NCBI GenBank assembly: GCA_030065855.1
Contig: JASJCT010000072.1
Span: 1 to 46,126, forward strand
DNA: 46,126 bases
Source of the DNA: Myxococcota bacterium
GTDB lineage: Bacteria > Myxococcota_A > Polyangia > JAAYKL01
Direction of reading: 5' to 3'
Shown: positions 1 through 8,685 of the stretch, one piece after another
How positions within the stretch are numbered: position 1 is the first letter of the stretch
Layout: each line of letters opens with the position of its first letter
The notes under the pieces: generated by a model
What the model saw: the letters and a program-made list of their open reading frames with translations, nothing else
Told to the model about the DNA's origin: nothing
Database searches by the model: none
Translations under genes and position numbers: made by a program

Positions 1-127
1 GTTTTCAAAGGTAAAATTCGATTGGACGTGTCAAAATCCCCCTAACCCCCTTTTTCAAGGGGGAGATCCTTTACCCGGCATAAAAATAGCAAAAATCGCG
101 ACATTTGCCCTTAACCGAATGCCATTG
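1..127. repeat. 127-bp terminal inverted repeat, left copy
   Basis: Bases 1-127 are the exact reverse complement of 45999-46125. The repeat includes a module at 35-64 that reads as a run of C, TAA, a run of C, then T5CAA and G5, able to fold as CCCCCTT/AAGGGGG. No reading frame is evident. As it closes both ends of the window, it is most simply a dispersed repeat at which assembly stopped; a real terminal repeat of a mobile unit is less likely but not excluded. Confidence 0.9.
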
Positions 128-272
128 GGCAAAGGGGGCAGGGGGGATTGTCGTCAATCAAAGGGTTACTCGCCGGAGACGAAATCCCCCTAACCCCCTT
201 CGTAGAAGGGGGCATCTCACCGTTTCGGCCCGTTCACTTCGGTTAACGCGTATGGGTTAGGGGGAGAGGTTT
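128..272. repeat. C/G-rich palindromic repeat modules
   Basis: Three further modules of the same family follow the terminal repeat: one in reverse orientation at 128-150, a full hairpin-forming copy at 183-213 (CCCCCTTC/GAAGGGGG, 3-nt loop), and a half copy at 255-268. Related copies lie at 3400-3493 and 45916-45998. They are non-coding and lie just downstream of carD, so the hairpins could act as transcript ends, but none has a T-tract. Confidence 0.75.
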
Positions 273-281
273 CAGGACGGG

Positions 282-782
282 TTATGATGCCTCGAATATC
301 TTTTGGATATCGGCCTCAATATCTTTCTCTGATGTACTGAGCGCCAAGGCCAGTTCAGAGACCAGCAGCGTGCGGGCCGTATCTAGCAATCGCCGTTCGC
401 CAAAAGACAGGTCCTTTTCACCCCTTAATCGAAACAAATCTCGCAGCACTTTGGCGACTTCTTTGGGGGATCCGCTCTTGAGCATCTCCATGTACTCTCG
501 ATAGCGTCGATTCCACGGCTGGGTCTTAACGGCGACTTCGTCTGACTTGAGCACAGTGAGGACTGCCTTCGCCTCTTTTTTGCTGATGACATTTCTGAGA
601 CCAGTCGCCTGAGCCGTCTCGACTGGAATCATTATTTTCATGCCGTTTTCTACAATTTTTAAGATGTAGAAGGACCGCTCCTTACCACTGATCATTCGCT
701 TTTGAATGTCAGTTACCTCACCAACGCCGTGCGCCGGGTAGACGGCCTTATCACCTATTTTAAACGCCCCTTGGGCTCCCAT
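282..782 (-). CDS. CarD/CdnL-family RNA-polymerase-binding regulator
   Basis: A 166-residue protein of the CarD_CdnL_TRCF family. The N-terminal third (about residues 7-70) is the RNA-polymerase interaction domain that binds the beta subunit, beginning with the characteristic FKIGDKAVYPAHGVGEV stretch. The rest is a helical DNA-binding domain containing the WNRRYREYMEML segment typical of the family. Such proteins stabilise open promoter complexes, often at rRNA promoters, and CdnL is essential in myxobacteria. Length is normal. The ATG start has a modest CAGG element upstream. It sits alone, downstream of and separate from the ketosynthase operon. Subtype (CdnL versus CarD proper) is inferred from size, since the long HMGA-like tail of Myxococcus CarD is absent. 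Confidence 0.9.
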   Translation of the reverse strand: MGAQGAFKIGDKAVYPAHGVGEVTDIQKRMISGKERSFYILKIVENGMKIMIPVETAQATGLRNVISKKEAKAVLTVLKSDEVAVKTQPWNRRYREYMEMLKSGSPKEVAKVLRDLFRLRGEKDLSFGERRLLDTARTLLVSELALALSTSEKDIEADIQKIFEAS

Positions 783-996
783 TGTTCTTACCTGTTCAAC
801 TCGTCTATAGAAGGGCCTGCAAAGGTACCAGCGTACCCCATCTGCGCTTCGGTAAACTGAGAGATATATTATCTCAAAATGGCACGCGAGGTCAATGCGC
901 GCCAGGGAACAGAAGGCTTATTTATTACTTTTTTTAATTTTTTTGCCGATTATCAAAAATATTTATTAAAAATCCATAAATCATTTAATTTACACC

Positions 997-1010
997 CCTG
1001 CCTTTGCAGG
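997..1010 (-). terminator. weak hairpin after the ketosynthase operon
   Basis: CCTGC-AAAG-GCAGG reads on the minus strand just past the ketosynthase stop, followed by an A/T-rich stretch (910-990) with a T5 run some 20 nt on. It is placed where the operon transcript should end, but the stem is only 5 bp and the T-tract is not adjacent. Confidence 0.3.
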
Positions 1011-1043
1011 CGTGACGTGTATTACCCCCATTGCAACACCTGC

Positions 1044-2312
1044 CTACTCCAGGCTGACCACCAGACACACATTGCAACCACCAAACCCAAACGAGTTAGA
1101 CAGCACGGTGGCGTGCCCAAAAGATCGCGATACATCCGGTACAGGATCGATGGTGGGCAACCGATCATCTGGTACGTAATTGATGGTGGGCAAGAGCGTA
1201 TCTCGTTTTATACCCTCGAGGGCGAGGATGAGCTCAATGGCGCTCGATGCACCCATGGTATGGCCTATTTGGGATTTGTTCGCCGAGATGGGCAGCCCCC
1301 GATCCCTACCAAATATTTCGACCAGTGCCTTTATTTCAGTGGCATCTCCCACGCTGGTAGAGGCTGCATGGGCATTTACCACGTCGATGTCATCGGGTGT
1401 CAGCTCGGCATCTCGAATGGCCTGACGGATACAAACCGTAATGGTTGAAAGGTCTGGTGCCACAAAATGCTTGGCATCTGCATTCATGCCCACACCTCGC
1501 AAGACCCCTCGAATGGGCAGGTGATATTTTTCAGCATAGTCGCGGCGCGTCACAATGAGGGCCGCAGCCCCTTCTGAGACGACAAATCCCTTTCGATCAG
1601 TGGAAAAGGGACGCGACGCGGCAGCTGGCTTGTTAAATGCGCGATCTGTGGGCTTGGCGCGCTTAAATGCCCCGTTCATCGAAGCAAAGGACGAGAGCAG
1701 GGAGCGAATCACCGGAAAATCGCAGGCTCCAGCAATGACCGCGTCCACCTGTCCAGCTGCTATCAGCATGGCTGCGCACGCCACAGACGCGGCGCCAGTG
1801 GCACATGCTGCCACCGGAGAAAAGATGGGACCTTTGGCACCGGTGAGAATCGATACTTTGCCGCCCACCAGGTTGAGACAGCCATTGGGGTTGGTAAATG
1901 GATGGGGGGATCGGCCCGCGTTTACGGCAGATTCAGCCCGGATCATGGCGTCGAGCCCACCGATGGCAGATGAAAACGTAATGCCGACCCGGTGGGCATT
2001 GGCTGCATCGATGGTAAGGCCCGCATGGGTAAGCGCGCGCGCTGCCACCAGCATGGCGTGAAAAATGACCGGCGAGAACCAGTTGGCAGCATCCCGCTCG
2101 TTCCAGAAGTCATAGATAGAGAAATCAACAGCAGGTACCTCACCGGCCACACATACAGGGTCGGCCTCCTGAGGATCATAGCGTCTCACGTGGTCAACAC
2201 CGGATTCACCTGCTTCAAATGCCCGCCATTGGGACTGCAGGTCCTGGCCCAACGGGCTGACCATGTCGTAGCCGACGATGACAATATCCCTGTGTGAAAT
2301 GGGGAGCGCCAT
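1044..2312 (-). CDS. beta-ketoacyl-ACP synthase (FabF/KAS II-like)
   Basis: A 422-residue thiolase-fold condensing enzyme joining an acyl-thioester to a malonyl-type extender carried on an acyl carrier protein. The Cys-His-His triad is visible: Cys170 in the ACATGAAS nucleophile elbow, His315 in VNAHAAST and His351 in QIGHTMGAS. Two variations from housekeeping FabF are NAHAAST in place of NAHGTST and GFGGCN near the C-terminus in place of GFGGTN. It is the last gene of an operon with an ACP and two radical SAM proteins, 6 bp behind the second. That setting argues for secondary metabolism or an unusual lipid rather than bulk fatty-acid synthesis, because no fabD, fabG or malonyl transferase is adjacent. 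Decarboxylation-capable KAS II activity is inferred from the triad; the substrate is unknown. Confidence 0.88.
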   Translation of the reverse strand: MALPISHRDIVIVGYDMVSPLGQDLQSQWRAFEAGESGVDHVRRYDPQEADPVCVAGEVPAVDFSIYDFWNERDAANWFSPVIFHAMLVAARALTHAGLTIDAANAHRVGITFSSAIGGLDAMIRAESAVNAGRSPHPFTNPNGCLNLVGGKVSILTGAKGPIFSPVAACATGAASVACAAMLIAAGQVDAVIAGACDFPVIRSLLSSFASMNGAFKRAKPTDRAFNKPAAASRPFSTDRKGFVVSEGAAALIVTRRDYAEKYHLPIRGVLRGVGMNADAKHFVAPDLSTITVCIRQAIRDAELTPDDIDVVNAHAASTSVGDATEIKALVEIFGRDRGLPISANKSQIGHTMGASSAIELILALEGIKRDTLLPTINYVPDDRLPTIDPVPDVSRSFGHATVLSNSFGFGGCNVCLVVSLE

Positions 2313-2318
2313 TGCCTT

Positions 2319-3377
2319 TTACCAGGGGATGTACTCGTAAAGCTTGGCAAACATATGGGTCACGTCGACCCAATTGGCAAAGTCCTCGGCCGATCCCATG
2401 TGCTCGCGTTTGTTCACAATAATCCAGGACATGGTGGCAGCACCGTCGTGGCAGGTCGCGCAGTCCCGCGTGACCGATGTGCAACAGCGGTGGATGGTGG
2501 TGAGATCTGACCCAAACGAGTTAAACCCCATCAGCCGCTTGACCCTAGGTACCCTATCGTCGACAGCTTCGGAAACAGATGGACACTCTGTCCAACCAAA
2601 AGCACGGCCGAGCATGGTCTGGGTGGTGAGTACCTGGTGGTAATACTTGGAGGAAATGACGGTTTGGGGGTATTTTTCGAGCATCTGGTCCAGTATATCC
2701 CGGACCTGTTGGTATGCATCTTCGGTCCAGTCGCACCCTGAGACGCCTTGATCGTTTGAGAACAGCTGGTAGTGCACGCGAAGGCCCGCGTCTTGGATTT
2801 TTTCCGTGACCGGCTCGATTTGGTCAAAACAACCCGGTGCGATGGTGTAGAGGTAGTAGACATTGGGGTCGTACTTATAGTTCTCGCGAGATATCTTGAA
2901 CGTGTTCTTCCCCCGCAATCGCTCCTCATAGGCCTCGTCTCCCCAGAGGGAGATACCAATGCGCATCTTTGGATACCTGTCCCGCGGGATTATCTTGATG
3001 CCGTTTGTCGCTGATGCGCACTTGATGCGCTCGTACCAAACGTCGAGTCGATCCAGGGATAGGGACGGCTCCCCACCAATCAAAATGGCGTAGTTAACGC
3101 CGCGGGCTTTTTCCTGTTCTATGAAGGCGCCGAGCTTGCCCAGGTCTTTTTCGTCGTTTAGACGGTGCTGATCGCTTGAAAAGTAAAAGCATCCCTTGCA
3201 GCGCAGGTTGCACGTGTTGTTCACGTCGTAGATAGAACTGCGCATGCCGCCAACACCCGCCATGTTTTTAATCTGGGTATACTTTTTTGAGGTTTCTTCG
3301 TCCTTAATCAGGTCTTTAATCGTCAGCAAAATGCGCTCCAAAATCCCTTTTGGCGTGGGGACTAGTGTTTTGTCCAA
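2319..3377 (-). CDS. radical SAM protein with SPASM-like cysteine tail (rSAM 1)
   Basis: A 352-residue radical SAM enzyme. The iron-sulfur/SAM site is CNLRCKGC (Cys56, Cys60, Cys63; CX3CX2C), followed by an intact GGEP motif for SAM binding. Near the C-terminus an isolated Cys (TECPSVSE) precedes a CCX5CX2C group (HRCCTSVTRDCATC), which could hold an auxiliary cluster as in SPASM/twitch enzymes. It is a paralogue of the gene at 3534-4556: both share an I-S-x-W-G-D segment and the same tail pattern. The only upstream in-frame start giving full length is a TTG at 3377, with no visible ribosome-binding site and only a few bases from a palindromic repeat (3384-3512), so the annotated start is uncertain. 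The reaction is unknown; co-transcription with an ACP and ketosynthase suggests an acyl-ACP or product-tailoring step. Confidence 0.85.
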   Translation of the reverse strand: MDKTLVPTPKGILERILLTIKDLIKDEETSKKYTQIKNMAGVGGMRSSIYDVNNTCNLRCKGCFYFSSDQHRLNDEKDLGKLGAFIEQEKARGVNYAILIGGEPSLSLDRLDVWYERIKCASATNGIKIIPRDRYPKMRIGISLWGDEAYEERLRGKNTFKISRENYKYDPNVYYLYTIAPGCFDQIEPVTEKIQDAGLRVHYQLFSNDQGVSGCDWTEDAYQQVRDILDQMLEKYPQTVISSKYYHQVLTTQTMLGRAFGWTECPSVSEAVDDRVPRVKRLMGFNSFGSDLTTIHRCCTSVTRDCATCHDGAATMSWIIVNKREHMGSAEDFANWVDVTHMFAKLYEYIPW

Positions 3378-3383
3378 TCTGCA

Positions 3384-3512
3384 ATGTCGGGTAGCATGCC
3401 TCCCCCTTTGGCAAAGGGGGCAGGGGGGATTTCGTCATTTCCTCTGGCATTGGCAGATGACAAAATCCCCCTAACCCCCTTTTTCAAGGGGGAATTTGCA
3501 AACTTGAACCAG
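3384..3512. repeat. intergenic palindromic repeat pair inside an operon
   Basis: Two C/G-rich modules of the family seen at both contig ends lie here, at 3400-3432 (CCCCCTTTG/CAAAGGGGG hairpin plus a G-run) and 3465-3493 (run of C, TAA, run of C, T5CAA, G5). Between them is a further inverted pair, GTCAT/ATGAC. The element fills almost the whole gap between the two radical SAM genes, which otherwise belong to a tightly packed operon. It is probably a mobile palindromic element that inserted in the gap; an effect on transcript stability or readthrough is possible but not shown. Confidence 0.75.
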
Positions 3513-3533
3513 CAAAATTCGTTAGACATAGCA

Positions 3534-4556
3534 CTACCCGTACAGATTTTTGCTCTTCTCATATCCTTGGACCCACACTGCCAGGTAAACGTCCACGTAA
3601 TCCAACCATTTTTTAAAGCTCAGTTCGCTATCCACGTGGCGGGTCATTCGAGCGGTCACAATAGCCGATCCAGCGGCGTAGTGACGGCATCCATCGCAGT
3701 CCGTATCTGGCACACAACAGGACGCGGCCCGATCCCACGTCAGGTCGGATCGATACTGCCGAAACGTGCGACCCAGCCCGTAGCGGGTATCTGGATTGCG
3801 CCTGGGATAGGGACAACCAAATCGCTGGTACAGGGAGCGCTCCGGATCGGTATGTACCTCGGCAGAATACGCGGAGTAGAGGACCGCCTCTGGATACCTA
3901 TCGAGCATTCCCAGCATTTTGTCCCGTACCCGGTGAAACGCTTCACCCGTCAAAGTGAGCTCTCCCCAGTATCCCACAGGAGGAGAAAAGGTATTGAACG
4001 TCACCTTACCACCGGCGTCTGCGATCCGCTTCACCTCTGTATCCACTTGGTCGATGTTGCGCTTTGTAAACGTGTAGACAAATACCGCGCGCGGATCGCC
4101 TTTAAAAAATTCAAGCTGCTGGTCAAGGCATGGACGCCCGCGAAACAGGCGCGATTCGTCATCGTCGCCCCAGACCGAAATGTGAATGCGATACCCAATT
4201 TCTTCAGGAATCGGCCGCATGCCATTGCTGGCGATGCACCCCCGAGGGATGATCTCAAAGCAGGTGCGACACAAGTCTGGAACAAGGCCGGGCTCAGCAC
4301 CAGCGAGAACGACGAACGTAATGCCCCGCTCTTTCTCGGCTTCGATCAGGGCGCGCCACTTGTCTGGATTTCGCTCATCCTTGACGTGATGTTTGTCGCC
4401 TTTGTAGTAATAGCACCCCTCGCATTCGAGATTGCACCGACTCGTCATGTCGTAGGTGGATTCCCTGAGAAAAAAGAATGCCTTTACTTTTTGCCAGCGC
4501 TCGGAGATTTCCGGGTTACTCAAGATTTCCCTGAAGGTTGCACCCACTGCAATCAA
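3534..4556 (-). CDS. radical SAM protein with SPASM-like cysteine tail (rSAM 2)
   Basis: A 340-residue radical SAM enzyme, paralogous to the next gene of the operon. The cluster motif is CNLECEGC (Cys41, Cys45, Cys48). The glycine-rich SAM motif is degenerate, AGAEP in place of GGEP. The tail again has a lone Cys (RFGCPYP) then CCX5CX2C (SCCVPDTDCDGC). The start taken is a TTG overlapping the ACP stop codon (TTGA overlap, 4 bases), giving translational coupling; a GTG three codons later is better spaced from AAAGGG and is an equally good choice. The position directly behind an ACP suggests that it acts on an ACP-bound intermediate or on the product of the ketosynthase. Function not recognised. 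Confidence 0.85.
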   Translation of the reverse strand: MIAVGATFREILSNPEISERWQKVKAFFFLRESTYDMTSRCNLECEGCYYYKGDKHHVKDERNPDKWRALIEAEKERGITFVVLAGAEPGLVPDLCRTCFEIIPRGCIASNGMRPIPEEIGYRIHISVWGDDDESRLFRGRPCLDQQLEFFKGDPRAVFVYTFTKRNIDQVDTEVKRIADAGGKVTFNTFSPPVGYWGELTLTGEAFHRVRDKMLGMLDRYPEAVLYSAYSAEVHTDPERSLYQRFGCPYPRRNPDTRYGLGRTFRQYRSDLTWDRAASCCVPDTDCDGCRHYAAGSAIVTARMTRHVDSELSFKKWLDYVDVYLAVWVQGYEKSKNLYG

Positions 4557-4789
4557 CCCTTTAATGATTTAATATGATTGGTAATTTTGGCCAAAGTGGT
4601 CAGGTCTCCGAAATCGTCCTCATCAATGCGGACCCCGAACTCGTCCTGTAAGACAACGACAATGGTGGTGAGCTCCATGCTGTCGATACCGAGATCCTCG
4701 ATCAGGTCGAGATTAGGGTCAAAATCCTCAGGCGTGACATCCTTGAGCTTCAGCTCGTTGATGATGATTTGCGCGATTCTTTCCCTCAT
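4553..4789 (-). CDS. stand-alone acyl carrier protein
   Basis: A 78-residue acidic four-helix carrier protein. Ser37 in DLGIDSMEL is the 4'-phosphopantetheine attachment site. It is the first gene of the minus-strand operon ACP / rSAM 2 / rSAM 1 / ketosynthase. It differs from a housekeeping acpP in setting (no fabG or fabF partner of fatty-acid synthesis) and in sequence around the serine (IDSMEL rather than DSLD). It is probably a dedicated carrier for the pathway made by its neighbours. An AGGA lies only a few bases before the ATG, so initiation may be weak. Confidence 0.9.
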   Translation of the reverse strand: MRERIAQIIINELKLKDVTPEDFDPNLDLIEDLGIDSMELTTIVVVLQDEFGVRIDEDDFGDLTTLAKITNHIKSLKG

Positions 4790-5071
4790 CGTCCTGTACC
4801 TTCAAAGCGACCGTTCAATGTCTCCTCCACATACCCTTTGGGAGCGCTAGCCTGCGCGATTCTATCACTATCACAACCCTAGTTCCGTGCCAATGACCCA
4901 ATAATTCTACAACATTTACATAATAATGCTCTGCACCATATTCCGACCGATATCAATGAAATGTTATTCTATAGCGGCCGGGAAGTCCTTGATCAGGTCG
5001 GAAGATAGATAGATGTCTGTTTTTATCATATCTCCCCCCTTGCCAGCTCTGGTAGGACGCGGCTCGGTGCG

Positions 5072-5851
5072 TTATCGATTCCTAAACTGTGGTGCCTTCT
5101 TTTCTACAAAGGCGGTCATGCCTATCTTTTGATCCTCGCTGCCAAACAGCGCGCTAAAGGCCTGTTTTTCAAATTCCAGGGCTGCATCGAGGGACAGGTC
5201 CACGCCCTTATTAATGAGCCGCTTTGCCGTGCCAATGGCAAATAATCCCTTGGTCATTATCGCCTGGGCCTTCTCGCGAACCTTGTCCATCAGTTCCTCA
5301 GGAGCAAAGACGTCTCCGACCAAACCAATGCGTTTTGCCTCTGCTGCATCGATAATATCGCCGGTGTAGATGAGCTCCCGGGCTTTGTTCATACCCACGG
5401 TCCGGGCCAGCCGCTGGGTGCCGCCAAACCCCGGAATGATGCCCAACCCCACCTCGGGCTGCCCGAATTTGGCCTTTGACGATGCATAAATGAAGTCACA
5501 TCCCAGGGCGATCTCCGTACCCCCACCCAACGCATAGCCGTTTACCGCTGCGATAACGGGCTTATCCATCGTCTCGAGGCCGAGTAAAACACTGTGACCG
5601 AAGTCGCCAAAGGCCAATGCCTGCCGGGTGGTAAATTCCTTCATTTGGGCGATATCTGCACCTGCGACAAAGGCCTTTCCAGCGCCGGTAATCACGACGA
5701 TTTTAACGTCGGCATCCGTGCTGACCTCCCCGATAACCCCGAGGAGATCGCCCAGCAGCTGCATATTCAGCGCATTGAGGACCTCTGGTCTGTTGATGGT
5801 GATGGTTGCAATGCCGTCGCTCACTTCGCTCAGCACAGTTTCTCTTGTCAT
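5072..5851 (-). CDS. enoyl-CoA hydratase/isomerase (crotonase family)
   Basis: A 259-residue crotonase. Both catalytic acids of a hydratase are present: Glu113 in GGGTEIALGCD and Glu133 in GQPEVGLGIIPGFGG. The oxyanion-hole segment AGADIAQM lies near residue 65. This fits reversible hydration of short-chain enoyl-CoA such as crotonyl-CoA in beta-oxidation or butyrate-type metabolism. The start was set at 5851 rather than the upstream ATG at 5932, since GGAGGG stands 8 bases before it and the family begins at this point. The gene is monocistronic as far as can be seen, with no thiolase or dehydrogenase beside it. Link to the ketosynthase operon is unlikely, as a 282-bp gap separates them. Confidence 0.92.
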   Translation of the reverse strand: MTRETVLSEVSDGIATITINRPEVLNALNMQLLGDLLGVIGEVSTDADVKIVVITGAGKAFVAGADIAQMKEFTTRQALAFGDFGHSVLLGLETMDKPVIAAVNGYALGGGTEIALGCDFIYASSKAKFGQPEVGLGIIPGFGGTQRLARTVGMNKARELIYTGDIIDAAEAKRIGLVGDVFAPEELMDKVREKAQAIMTKGLFAIGTAKRLINKGVDLSLDAALEFEKQAFSALFGSEDQKIGMTAFVEKKAPQFRNR

Positions 5852-5954
5852 GGTTTTGTCCCTCCGTTCCTTACCGGCACGTACCAGATTGATTTTGCCC
5901 TCGCCGGAATTGTCAATATCCATCCATACCACGAAAACAACACATTGGATCTCG

Positions 5955-6554
5955 TCAAAATGCCACCTCCAGGTAGAGCATCGAGCGGTATTGGATCATC
6001 ACCAGTGGAATTCGGTCCAATACGGGTGCCACGACGCTGAAGTTGAGGGGGTCGACACCGATAACCAGATATCGGTGCACGGCAAAGCGCAGTCCCACTG
6101 GGCGGAGATCCACATAGATGCCTGTTGTACCCGCGTCGTCCAGGAGGGTATCGAACGCCAGTATCGACGGGCCCACGGCCACGGCAGAGCGCACGAATCC
6201 GTGGGCGTAGCTGAACGATGCGCCAAAGCCGATGTTGTAGGCGCCCTGGACCACGTTGGTCTCATATTCCGTGGCCACCCACATGTTGTGCTCGGCGATC
6301 AGAAAGACGCCCCAGCTATGCCAGCGGTACCCCCCTCTGACCCCGTACCCAAAGCTGCCGGCGATCAGGGAGGCCTCAGCGATATCGCTGAACAAGGAGA
6401 TGTGCCCTTCCACTGCGGCAAAGGGACCGTTCAGCTTGCCGGATGTGTCCATGGCTGCCAGGTCGGCGGACCGGGCATCTTGCGAATGCGCAAGCGCGAA
6501 GACGAGCGCAGCCATCGCAATTAGTACAACTCGTTTTTTTGGTACGTTTTTCAT
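5955..6554 (-). CDS. small outer-membrane beta-barrel protein, unknown function
   Basis: A 199-residue protein with a signal peptide (basic MKNVPKKR, hydrophobic core, cleavage likely after ARS-A near residue 29). The remainder alternates polar and aromatic/hydrophobic residues in short strands with many glycines and ends in a terminal Phe (LEVAF), the usual BAM-recognised outer-membrane signature. About eight strands fit. No ligand or enzyme residues are recognisable. It is divergent from the molybdoenzyme operon across 58 bp, so the two may share control elements, but no operator is evident. Confidence 0.65.
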   Translation of the reverse strand: MKNVPKKRVVLIAMAALVFALAHSQDARSADLAAMDTSGKLNGPFAAVEGHISLFSDIAEASLIAGSFGYGVRGGYRWHSWGVFLIAEHNMWVATEYETNVVQGAYNIGFGASFSYAHGFVRSAVAVGPSILAFDTLLDDAGTTGIYVDLRPVGLRFAVHRYLVIGVDPLNFSVVAPVLDRIPLVMIQYRSMLYLEVAF

Positions 6555-6612
6555 TTAATTGATCTCAGGTAACCCCATTGTAAATAATGCCAGTATGACA
6601 TAGACCGGGTCA

Positions 6613-8685
6613 ATGGATCGGATGGGCGCAACCTCGGTCACCCGGTACACGGTGTGTCCCTACAATTGCTGGCCAATCAATTGCGGCATGGCCGTCACCA
6701 CTGCTGACGGCAAGGGTATCGACATTCGAGGAAATCCCCACCACGATGTGAGCCAGGGACGGCTTTGTGTCAAAGGTCAGAGCGCCGGTCAGATCCTGAG
6801 CAGTCCCGATCGTGTGACCACACCGCTCATTCGGGATGGGGATCGGGGAACCGGTCGATTTAAGCCCATTTCGTGGGATGCGGCGCTCGATCACATTGCA
6901 GCCCGCATGACAGCCAATATCGAGACCCATCGACCCCAGGCCAACGCGCTCTACCACAGCCACGGCAACATTGTGCAGCGGATCAACTGGACCATCCTGA
7001 CCCCCCGGTTTGCCAACCTCGCGGGCATGACCCTTTGGGACGGCAATGTGCCGTGCTGGTACGATGTGGGTCTGGCTCAGCACTTGACCGGTTACTACGG
7101 ACTGCACGATCCCGAGGATATGGGCACCCATTCTCAGGCAGTGGTCAACTGGGCCCAGGATCCGTGTGCCTCCCAAGCAAATCTCGTGCCCTACCTGCTT
7201 CGCGTCCGCGAACGCGGCGGGCTGGTCGTGACCATAGATCCCAGGGTTACACAGACCGCTGCCATCAGCGACCTGCACATCAGACCGCGCCTGGGCACAG
7301 ACGCATGGCTGGCCAATGCCGTGGCCCACATTTTATTTGGGCAACGCGTCGTCGACATAGCAGCTGTAAAGGGCTACAGCCTCGGTCTGGATGCCTATCG
7401 GGACCATGTGAACCAATGCTCCCCAGCAGAGGCAGCGAATGTATGCGGCATTCCCCTTAGCGACATTGAACGGCTCGCGCGCATCTTTGCCGAAATGACC
7501 CCTTTGTGCATCAACCTCAGCCGCGGCGCCCTTGGAAAGCACGCGGGCGGGGTGCAGATGGTGCGCGCCATCCTCTGTCTCATCCCCCTCACCAAGAATC
7601 TCGGCGTTCGTGGTGGGGGTGCGATTTGGGGCGAAGCCATCGATTGGCAGTTGGATCTGCGACTACAACACCGCAGGCCAGCCGTGTCATATCCTGAGAA
7701 CAACTATCGGGCCATCGATACCGCACTCGAAGCAGGCGCGGTCGACACCCTGCTGGTGGTGGGCGGCAACCCCCTGAGCCAGTGGCCAGACCTCAATCGG
7801 CTGCGGTCTCAGTTACACCGGGTCGGATGCATTGTTGTAAACGACCTCTTCATCAATCACACTGCCCGAGAAGTTGCGGACATCATCCTGCCGGCCACGT
7901 CTTGGTTAGAAGAGCTGGGCCTGCGCACGTCTGGCAGGCGGATTTATCTGATGGACAACATCCTGGAGCCAGTGGGCAATTGTCGCGAGGCCAGCGCATG
8001 GATGGCCGATCTGGCAGCAAGGCTCGGCATACCTGACTACTTCCCGTGGAAAGACAAGGAAGCGTGCCTGGATGACTGCCTGAACACCCCGGCGTGTCAC
8101 CGCGCCACCGTGGCTGCCCTTAGAACCAGGCCCGATGGTATCTTGGCCGACCTGCCAGAAATCCCCTATGCAGACCAGATGTTCGATACCCCTTCGAAAA
8201 AGTTCGAGTTCTGGGCTAAAGAAGCCGAACCACTAGGGCTAGATCCCCTGCCTACCTATGTGTTGCCACAGGAAAGTCCTGAGGCAACCCCGGATCTTGC
8301 CCGGCGATTTCCCTTGCAGCTGATCTCTTCGCGCCGCAATACCCATTTCCACTCGTTTCACGACAGCCATCGCGCAATCCCCCTGCTCAGATCTCTGGAG
8401 CCGGCGCCCCTTCTTCAGATGCATCCGCTGGACGCGGCAAAAAGGCAAATTCTGGATGGGGCGTGGGCTGTGATGAGAAATGATCGCGGGCAGTGTCGCG
8501 TGGCCGTTGAAGTCACAACCGAGGTAGCGCCCGGCCATGTCAGCCTCAATGACGGTTGGCCTGCGCTCAACGAGGTCACGGCCGCGTTTTGCCCGGTTTC
8601 ACCTGATGTAACCTCGGTAACGGGCTTAGGTGGTCAGCCTGCGTATCAAAATGTTCTGGTTGAAATCGAACGGGAGGGGCGTTGA
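6613..8685 (+). CDS. molybdopterin oxidoreductase, DMSO-reductase family catalytic subunit
   Basis: A 690-residue catalytic subunit with an N-terminal [4Fe-4S] motif (Cys15, Cys19, Cys24, Cys52; CX3CX4C then LCVKG) and the molybdopterin domains behind it. Cys148 in GNVPCWYDVG lies where the metal-ligand Cys/Ser/Sec usually is, so a Cys-ligated Mo or W of the polysulfide/thiosulfate-reductase or formate/nitrate group is suggested. The C-terminal dinucleotide-binding domain (about residues 570-690, starting at QLISSRRNTHFHS) is present. It is shorter than typical PsrA/DmsA. No twin-arginine signal exists, so the enzyme should stay on the cytoplasmic side. It overlaps the next gene by 4 bp (TTGA). 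The substrate cannot be read from the sequence. Start may be ATG 6613 or ATG 6622. Confidence 0.88.
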   Translation: MDRMGATSVTRYTVCPYNCWPINCGMAVTTADGKGIDIRGNPHHDVSQGRLCVKGQSAGQILSSPDRVTTPLIRDGDRGTGRFKPISWDAALDHIAARMTANIETHRPQANALYHSHGNIVQRINWTILTPRFANLAGMTLWDGNVPCWYDVGLAQHLTGYYGLHDPEDMGTHSQAVVNWAQDPCASQANLVPYLLRVRERGGLVVTIDPRVTQTAAISDLHIRPRLGTDAWLANAVAHILFGQRVVDIAAVKGYSLGLDAYRDHVNQCSPAEAANVCGIPLSDIERLARIFAEMTPLCINLSRGALGKHAGGVQMVRAILCLIPLTKNLGVRGGGAIWGEAIDWQLDLRLQHRRPAVSYPENNYRAIDTALEAGAVDTLLVVGGNPLSQWPDLNRLRSQLHRVGCIVVNDLFINHTAREVADIILPATSWLEELGLRTSGRRIYLMDNILEPVGNCREASAWMADLAARLGIPDYFPWKDKEACLDDCLNTPACHRATVAALRTRPDGILADLPEIPYADQMFDTPSKKFEFWAKEAEPLGLDPLPTYVLPQESPEATPDLARRFPLQLISSRRNTHFHSFHDSHRAIPLLRSLEPAPLLQMHPLDAAKRQILDGAWAVMRNDRGQCRVAVEVTTEVAPGHVSLNDGWPALNEVTAAFCPVSPDVTSVTGLGGQPAYQNVLVEIEREGR

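Noticed and set aside
3384..4577. 397-codon plus-strand open frame across the radical SAM 2 gene
   Set aside because: It lies antisense to a gene with clear radical SAM motifs and the translated sequence has no recognisable domain or composition.
4878..4892. possible sigma-54 promoter before the ACP operon
   Set aside because: The -24 box TGGCAC is perfect but the -12 box reads TAGG rather than TTGC, so both essential bases at -12 are not kept.
5628..6524. 298-codon plus-strand open frame over the crotonase and outer-membrane genes
   Set aside because: It is antisense to two supported genes and spans their intergenic gap; no ribosome-binding site or domain.
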